A stretch of 64,000 nucleotides of DNA from Edaphobacter lichenicola (lineage in GTDB: Bacteria; Acidobacteriota; Terriglobia; Terriglobales; Acidobacteriaceae): contig NZ_JACHDY010000002.1 of the NCBI RefSeq assembly GCF_014201315.1, positions 124,001 through 188,000 of the forward strand, in the 5' to 3' direction. Position 1 is the first letter of the stretch. Every line of letters starts with the position of its first letter. This document shows, piece after piece, positions 59,828 through 64,000 of this stretch. A program made the translations under genes and the position numbers. The notes under the pieces were generated by a model. The model saw nothing but the letters and a program-made list of their open reading frames with translations, did not search any database and was not told the DNA's origin.

Positions 59828-60149
59828 TCCGTAAATCCACCATTCTCCTGCTTAGTAACCTAGCAGATGCACTTCTGTAATCACTTCAAGTGCCAAACTG
59901 GAACTCCCTTCCTAAGTGATTCCACATCAATCCGAAATGCCTCCAACCCATCTCCTCCATCCAGATGGGCACCGTCCCAATATGAGAACGAACGAACTCG
60001 AAATCCCCCACTCGCGCAAAATCCACAACAAACTACCAATCCAATTCAGGCTTCCCATTATGGAACCAATCCCATTTCGGAACACTCCCCCAAAGGACTC
60101 ACACGCCACCCTCCCGTCCCGCGAAAAACCCCGCAACTATAATTCCCCC
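59828..60149. other. 322-bp divergent region between kinase operon and rph
   Basis: No gene is supported. It contains an interrupted inverted repeat GCACTT-N13-AAGTGC at 59869-59893 upstream of the kinase gene, and loosely repeated CCAAT-CCCATTTCGGAA blocks near 60040-60085. The rph -10-like hexamer is at its right end. The sequence is A/T-richer than surrounding genes, as expected of a promoter region. Confidence 0.6.
60138..60143 (+). promoter_or_regulatory. TANNNT hexamer, candidate -10 for leaderless rph mRNA
   Basis: Consensus TATAAT ends six bases before the rph ATG at 60150. No Shine-Dalgarno site fits in the TCCCCC spacer. No convincing -35 box. Confidence 0.5.
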
Positions 60150-60917
60150 ATGTCCGTAACCACCGTAACCACCGCCTCCCCCCAGCTCTTCCGCCCCGAC
60201 CACCGCCCCGCCGACGCCCTCCGCCAGGTCCGCATCACCCCTCACTACATAGCCATGGCCGAAGGCTCCGTCCTCATGGAGTCCGGCAACACCCGCGTCC
60301 TCTGCAACGCCACCATCGAGCAGGGCGTCCCCGGCTGGCTCCGCAACTCCGGCCGCGGCTGGGTCACCGCCGAGTACGGTATGCTCCCTCGAGCCACCCT
60401 CACCCGCACCGCACGCGAGAGCGAACGCGGCAAAGTCGGCGGCCGCACCCACGAGATCCAGCGCCTCATCGGCCGCTCCCTCCGCAGCGTGGTGGACATG
60501 AAGGCTCTCGGCGAGCGCACCATCATCCTCGACTGCGACGTTCTCCAGGCCGACGGCGGAACCCGCACCGCAGCCATCACCGGAGCCTGCGTCGCGCTCG
60601 CCCTCGCTCTAGGCAAGCTGGTCAAAGCCGGCACCCTCAAAACGTCCCCACTCAAACAAATGGTAGCCGCCACCTCCGTCGGCATCGTCGACGGCAACAT
60701 CCTGCTCGACCTAGCCTACGAAGAAGACTCCCGCGCCGCCGTAGACATGAACGTCGTCATGCTGGCCAACGGAGGCCTTGTCGAAACGCAAGCCACCGCC
60801 GAGCACGACTCCTACACCCGCACCCAGCTTGGCCAGATGCTCGACTACGCCGAAAAGGGCATCCACGAACTTCTAGCCGCGCAACGCAAGATCCTGGACC
60901 AGGAAGGCCAAGCGTAA
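60150..60917 (+). CDS. rph: Ribonuclease PH
   Basis: Phosphorolytic 3'-5' exonuclease that trims tRNA and other RNA ends, hexameric and cytoplasmic. The 255-residue protein shows the family blocks [30 protein letters not shown] region, [54 protein letters not shown] (phosphate site) and [19 protein letters not shown]. The start is the ATG at 60150; the frame is open 78 codons further upstream, but that part does not resemble the family. TATAAT lies six bases before the ATG. Confidence 0.96.
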   Translation: MSVTTVTTASPQLFRPDHRPADALRQVRITPHYIAMAEGSVLMESGNTRVLCNATIEQGVPGWLRNSGRGWVTAEYGMLPRATLTRTARESERGKVGGRTHEIQRLIGRSLRSVVDMKALGERTIILDCDVLQADGGTRTAAITGACVALALALGKLVKAGTLKTSPLKQMVAATSVGIVDGNILLDLAYEEDSRAAVDMNVVMLANGGLVETQATAEHDSYTRTQLGQMLDYAEKGIHELLAAQRKILDQEGQA

Positions 60918-60924
60918 GCACATC

Positions 60925-61022
60925 CCGACCAACGGGAGGACCGGCGCAGTCTACCCACCGCAAAAAGGTATACAAGTCACGAAGTGACCGCCCCACGCGC
61001 AGTGGGCCCGTCCGGCAGGACA
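60925..61022 (+). repeat. R4 composite hairpin element, copy 4
   Basis: Single R4 unit directly after rph: CCCGACCAACGGGAGG, GGTATACAAGTCACGAAGTG, stem CCCCAC / GTGGG around GCGCA, CCCGTCCGGCAGGACA. Same orientation as copy 2. Confidence 0.92.
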
Positions 61023-61130
61023 TCACCTAGCCGAATGTGCAGCTCTTTGCCACCAAATCCCCATCGCCGCACTCCAAACCTGTAGAATCTGTGACGCCGA
61101 CATTACACACTTGCACAGGCAGGGAAAACC

Positions 61131-62468
61131 TTGAACATAACTACCACCCAGCAGACCGCCACCACCCGCGACCCCCAGGCCACCGACGTCCGCGCCATGA
61201 GCATCGCCACCGTACTCTTCTTCATGTGGGGCTTTCTCACCTGTCTCAACGACATCCTCATCCCGCATCTCAAAGGCATCTTCAGCCTCAACTACGGGCA
61301 GGCTCTGCTCGTCCAGTTCGCCTTCTTCTCCTCCTACTTCATCTTCGCCATGCCCTCCGGCAAACTCGTCGACTGGCGTGGCTACAAACAAGCCATGGTG
61401 ATCGGTCTCATCGTCATGGCCTGCGGAGCGCTGCTCTTCCTTCCCGCCGCCAGCACTGCGTCCTTCCCGCTCTTCCTCTCTGCCCTCGTCATCCTCGCTG
61501 CCGGCATCACCTGCCTCCAGGTCTCGGCCAACCCCTACGTCACCAACCTCGGCCCCACGGCCACCGCGGCCAGCCGACTCAACCTCGCCCAGGCCTTCAA
61601 CTCCTTCGGCACCACCATCGCTCCCTTCTTCGGTGGAGCGCTCATCCTCGGCGCCATCCAGGCCTCGCCCGAGACTCTCAAATCTTTCTCCACCGCAGCC
61701 CTCCAGACCTATCGCGAGCAGCAGGCATCCTCCGTCCGCTTGCCCTATCTAGGCATCGCTCTCACCCTCCTCGTTCTCGCCGTCGCCATCGGTCTCATCA
61801 AGCTTCCCACCACCGACTTCACCCGCGACTTCCGCCCCGGCGAGCTCGTCGGCCGCGCCGCCGGCAGCATCTGGAAGCAGCCCTATCTTCTGATGGCCAC
61901 ACTCGGCATCTTCGTCTATGTAGGCGCCGAGGTCTCCATCGGCAGCTTCCTCATCAACTACCTCGGCCTGCCCCACATCATGAGCTTCCCCGAGCGCACC
62001 GCCGCCCACTACGTCTCCTTCTACTGGGGCGGAGCCATGATCGGCCGCTTCATCGGATCCTACGTCCTCCGCTACATCAGCACCGGCAAAGCCCTCGCAG
62101 CCGCAGCCTTCATCGCCTTCTGCCTCGTCCTTACCACCATGGCCACCGGAGGACCCGTCGCCCTCTACAGCGTTCTCGCCATCGGCTTCTTCAACTCCAT
62201 CATGTTCCCCAGCATCTTCAGCCTCGGCCTCGCCGGTCTCGGCGAACTCACCAGCAAAGGCTCAAGCCTACTCGTCCAGGCCATCGTCGGCGGCGCCATC
62301 CTCCCGCTAGCTGAAGGCCACCTGGCCGACCGTGTCGGCGTCCAGCACGCCTTCATCATCCCCGCCGTCTGCTACGTCTACATCGCGCTCTTCGGCATCC
62401 TCGCCTCCCGCCGCAAAGACATAGACCAGGACCCCAGGCACCCCTCACACGCCCCTTCCGGCCACTAG
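61131..62468 (+). CDS. FucP/GluP-type sugar:proton symporter (MFS)
   Basis: Inner-membrane sugar transporter of 445 residues with twelve hydrophobic helices. Helix 1 has the fucose-permease signature FFMWGFLTCLNDILIPHLKGIF, including the proton-coupling acidic residue in the LNDILIPHLK turn. Later blocks CLQVSANPYVTNLGP and NLAQAFNSFGTTIAPFFGGAL are typical of the FucP/GluP group. Start is TTG at 61131, eight bases after a weak CAGGGA site. Substrate is probably a hexose or a related monosaccharide. The LacD-type aldolase further right may act on sugar taken up here, but that is not shown. Confidence 0.93.
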   Translation: MNITTTQQTATTRDPQATDVRAMSIATVLFFMWGFLTCLNDILIPHLKGIFSLNYGQALLVQFAFFSSYFIFAMPSGKLVDWRGYKQAMVIGLIVMACGALLFLPAASTASFPLFLSALVILAAGITCLQVSANPYVTNLGPTATAASRLNLAQAFNSFGTTIAPFFGGALILGAIQASPETLKSFSTAALQTYREQQASSVRLPYLGIALTLLVLAVAIGLIKLPTTDFTRDFRPGELVGRAAGSIWKQPYLLMATLGIFVYVGAEVSIGSFLINYLGLPHIMSFPERTAAHYVSFYWGGAMIGRFIGSYVLRYISTGKALAAAAFIAFCLVLTTMATGGPVALYSVLAIGFFNSIMFPSIFSLGLAGLGELTSKGSSLLVQAIVGGAILPLAEGHLADRVGVQHAFIIPAVCYVYIALFGILASRRKDIDQDPRHPSHAPSGH

Positions 62469-62510
62469 AGCAAAGTAGCAGTTGAGGTAGAGTCTGGCGT
62501 GCCCTTTTGT

Positions 62511-62564
62511 TTGTCATTCCGGAAGGGAATCTGCGGTTCCTCCACACCAACAGCAAATCCGCTC
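62511..62564 (+). repeat. R3 hairpin repeat, copy b
   Basis: TTGTCATTCCGGAAGGGAATC with stem TTCC-GGA-GGGAA, then CTGCGGTTCCTCC and the shared end CAACAGCAAATCCGCTC. Pairs with copy a at 34765. Confidence 0.85.
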
Positions 62565-62632
62565 TCCACCCATACCCGCGAAGTGACAAGGCTCGCACGA
62601 AGCCATGTTCTCTCTCACCCAACCCGAACCGA

Positions 62633-62672
62633 TCGGGTGCCCCATCCATCGCGTTCTCTGCGATGGGTGGGA
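62633..62672 (+). repeat. Palindromic element, CGGGTGCCCCAT family, copy 6
   Basis: TCGGGTGCCCC then stem CCATCCATCGC / GCGATGGGTGG around GTTCTCT. Same stem as copy 5, different loop. Confidence 0.88.
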
Positions 62673-62847
62673 GGAATAGACCTTCCCCAGCGCAGTCCTT
62701 GTGCCGCCGCAAAACGACACATCTTCACAGAAGACCCGAAAAACCTGTCAAGTCCCAATCCCGGCTAAACCAAAACCGCACAATAACTTACGCGTGGCGC
62801 ATGAGTTCCCCCGCATTTGATAAACTATAAGCAGCATCGGAACACAA

Positions 62848-62880
62848 AGCCTCGGGGCCGCTCCCGGGGCTTTTCTATTT
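62848..62880 (+). terminator. Rho-independent terminator-like hairpin
   Basis: Stem AGCCTCGGG / CCCGGGGCT with one T-G pair around GCCGCT, followed by TTTCTATTT. It lies 380 bases past the sugar transporter gene and could end an unannotated short transcript starting near the TTGATAAACTATAA stretch. Confidence 0.75.
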
Positions 62881-63028
62881 AAACGTCAACCCGTAACCCC
62901 TTTGTTAAGAGGAATCTGCAGCCAACCCTTTTGTTATCTCGTTTTTACAGCCCGCCACCCTCCGTATCTCCCGCAAAAGAAGCAACTTACACGCGGGTAA
63001 TAGGAGGGGGGTCCCCCCCGGAGGACAC

Positions 63029-63388
63029 ATGCCATTCCCACTCTGCCGCCACCTCAAGCCCAACGGATACCGGTGCCAATCCCCAGCCCTCACCGGCAAA
63101 GTCTGGTGCTACTTCCATCAACACCTCCACCAGCGCCGTCGCCCAGCCCTGCCCAGCACCAACCGCAACTTCAAGCTGCCGCCCGTGCCAGACCGCAGGT
63201 CCGTTCAGTCTGCCCTGTCCCTCGTCATCACCGCCATCGCCAACGGAGAGCTCAGCACCAGGCGCGCCGGACAGCTGCTCACTGCGTTGCAGATGGCCTC
63301 CGGCAACGCCGCACTCCTCGAAGCCGCCACCCCGCCGAATCCAGATCGCAATGACGCCGAGTTCCCCCAGACAGCATCCCATGCGTAA
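63029..63388 (+). CDS. Small Cys/His-rich protein of unknown function
   Basis: A 119-residue protein. Its first 32 residues, MPFPLCRHLKPNGYRCQSPA to CYFHQH, contain a putative metal site of three cysteines and histidines with a C-x9-C-x10-C-x2-H spacing. Similar small proteins beginning with C-RHL-NG-RC and C-FH are known as hypothetical proteins of Acidobacteriota. The C-terminal half forms two predicted helices (SVQSALSLVITAIANGELST, RRAGQLLTALQMAS). GGAGGAC lies before the ATG and is next to a G7/C7-type palindrome. The function is unknown; nucleic-acid binding is possible. Confidence 0.78.
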   Translation: MPFPLCRHLKPNGYRCQSPALTGKVWCYFHQHLHQRRRPALPSTNRNFKLPPVPDRRSVQSALSLVITAIANGELSTRRAGQLLTALQMASGNAALLEAATPPNPDRNDAEFPQTASHA

Positions 63389-63537
63389 CCAACTCCGCCT
63401 TCCCGTATCAAAAATGCGGGAAGATTCCCATCGATTCCACCCGGCCTCGCGCTTCACGCCGAAGATATCCTCCGCTGTGTAAAATGGCCCTTCGTAGTCC
63501 TTCCATCACTCGAACCGTCTCAGGAGACAAGCACCCC

Positions 63538-64000
63538 ATGATCAAGTTGACCCCAGGAAAGTTAGCCGGCCTCAAAGCCGTCTCCGACCATCGTGGCGTG
63601 ATCGCCGCCGCCGCCATGGACCAGCGCGGATCCCTTCAGAAGTCCCTCGCCAAAGAGCGCGGAGCCGCCGCCGACGCCCACGACCTCGAGGAGTTCAAGA
63701 CCCTCGTCACCTCGGTCCTCACCAGATACGCCTCCGCCATCCTGCTCGACCCCGAGTTCGGCCTCCCTGCCTCCAAGCACCGCAACGGCAAGGGCCTCCT
63801 GCTCGCCTACGAGAAGACCGGATACGATGCCACCACCCCTGGCCGCCTGCCCGACCTCCTCGACCACTGGAGCGTAGCCCGCCTCAAAGAAGCCGGAGCC
63901 GACTGCATCAAGATCCTCCTCTACTACACCCCCTACGAGAAGTCACCCGTCAACGATCTCAAGCAGGCGTGGATCGAGCGCATCGGCGCTGAATGCATCG
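63538..64000 (+). CDS. lacD: Tagatose-1,6-bisphosphate aldolase, LacD-type (C-terminus cut by window edge)
   Basis: Class I aldolase that cleaves tagatose-1,6-bisphosphate to dihydroxyacetone phosphate and glyceraldehyde-3-phosphate. The visible 154 residues start MIKLTPGKLAGLKAVSDHRG and include AAAAMDQRGSLQKSL, ILLDPEFGLPASK, LLAYEKTGYD and ADCIKILLYYTPYE, where the lysine after ADCI is at the expected Schiff-base position. AGGAG lies eleven bases before the ATG and a TAAAAT stretch about 55 bases upstream could be a -10 element. The rest of the gene is beyond the window. Confidence 0.9.
   Translation, partial: MIKLTPGKLAGLKAVSDHRGVIAAAAMDQRGSLQKSLAKERGAAADAHDLEEFKTLVTSVLTRYASAILLDPEFGLPASKHRNGKGLLLAYEKTGYDATTPGRLPDLLDHWSVARLKEAGADCIKILLYYTPYEKSPVNDLKQAWIERIGAECI

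Larger units (their letters stand above)
62469..63028. other. 560-bp intergenic region with repeats and a terminator
   Basis: Holds R3 copy b, palindromic copy 6 and a terminator-like hairpin, listed separately, plus a TTGATAAACTATAAG stretch near 62817 that could be promoter sequence. Upstream of 63029 lies an unusual G/C palindrome (63006-63018). No coding frame is supported. Confidence 0.7.

Noticed and set aside
59880..59905. Sigma-54 promoter (TGGCAC-N5-TTGC) upstream of the kinase
   Set aside because: TTTGGCAC is present on the minus strand but the expected TTGCA element at the right spacing is not.

Overview
The window is a GC-rich, gene-dense chromosomal segment that most resembles the class Terriglobia of Acidobacteriota (the Granulicella/Terriglobus/Edaphobacter group). 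This placement is inferred from gene families: an acidobacterial-type VWFA-related secreted protein, an orphan MacB/FtsX-like permease of the acidobacterial ADOP type, an Omp85 protein next to a SurA-like protein and TamB, and many short palindromic intergenic elements. I saw no rRNA, tRNA, CRISPR array, prophage or insertion sequence with a transposase. Both ends cut a gene: a ferredoxin on the left and a LacD-type aldolase on the right.

Layout. 1-6700: ferredoxin, Nudix hydrolase, inositol monophosphatase, a DUF4242 protein, then a minus-strand moaD-moaE-VWFA run, a GGDEF cyclase, a RibD-like reductase and a DUF488 protein. 6900-13960: lon, a membrane protein, prephenate dehydratase, a small stress pair (lmo0937-like membrane peptide and CsbD), a UbiA-type prenyltransferase and a BON-domain protein. 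14047-22526: the outer-membrane biogenesis operon, with a seven-POTRA Omp85 protein, a SurA-like chaperone and TamB. 22724-31886: a ThiF/MoeB E1 enzyme, an ECF sigma factor with a small partner, the ADOP permease, an APC transporter, two AhpD-like proteins and a GIY-YIG nuclease. 32144-36255: aroK, an AI-2E-family transporter, a membrane-anchored unknown, rsmE and an isoprenylcysteine methyltransferase-like protein. 36340-43916: a DUF318 permease, dnaJ, grpE, hrcA, an Mrp ATPase, a secreted unknown and a thioesterase. 44143-49054: a TPR protein, a MoxR-like AAA ATPase with a secreted protein and a VWA protein, and a two-gene membrane module. 49058-59827, almost all minus strand: AsmA-like protein, amidohydrolase, a CDGSH / tyrosine phosphatase / CocE hydrolase / Nudix operon, an alpha/beta hydrolase, a zf-UBP protein and a histidine kinase with an NtrC-type regulator. 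60150-64000: RNase PH, a FucP-like sugar transporter, a small Cys-rich protein and the start of lacD.

The most striking feature is the intergenic DNA. Several families of dispersed hairpins recur, each with constant loops and flanks but stems that change in both arms together. They separate hrcA, grpE and dnaJ, flank the ADOP permease as direct repeats, bracket a GIY-YIG nuclease whose 3' end is also present as a decayed copy, and run in frame into the C-terminus of MoaE. Their mobility, and any link to the GIY-YIG nuclease, is inference. A second cross-window pattern is a TANNNT hexamer 5-7 bases before the start codon of several genes with no Shine-Dalgarno site, which suggests leaderless mRNAs.
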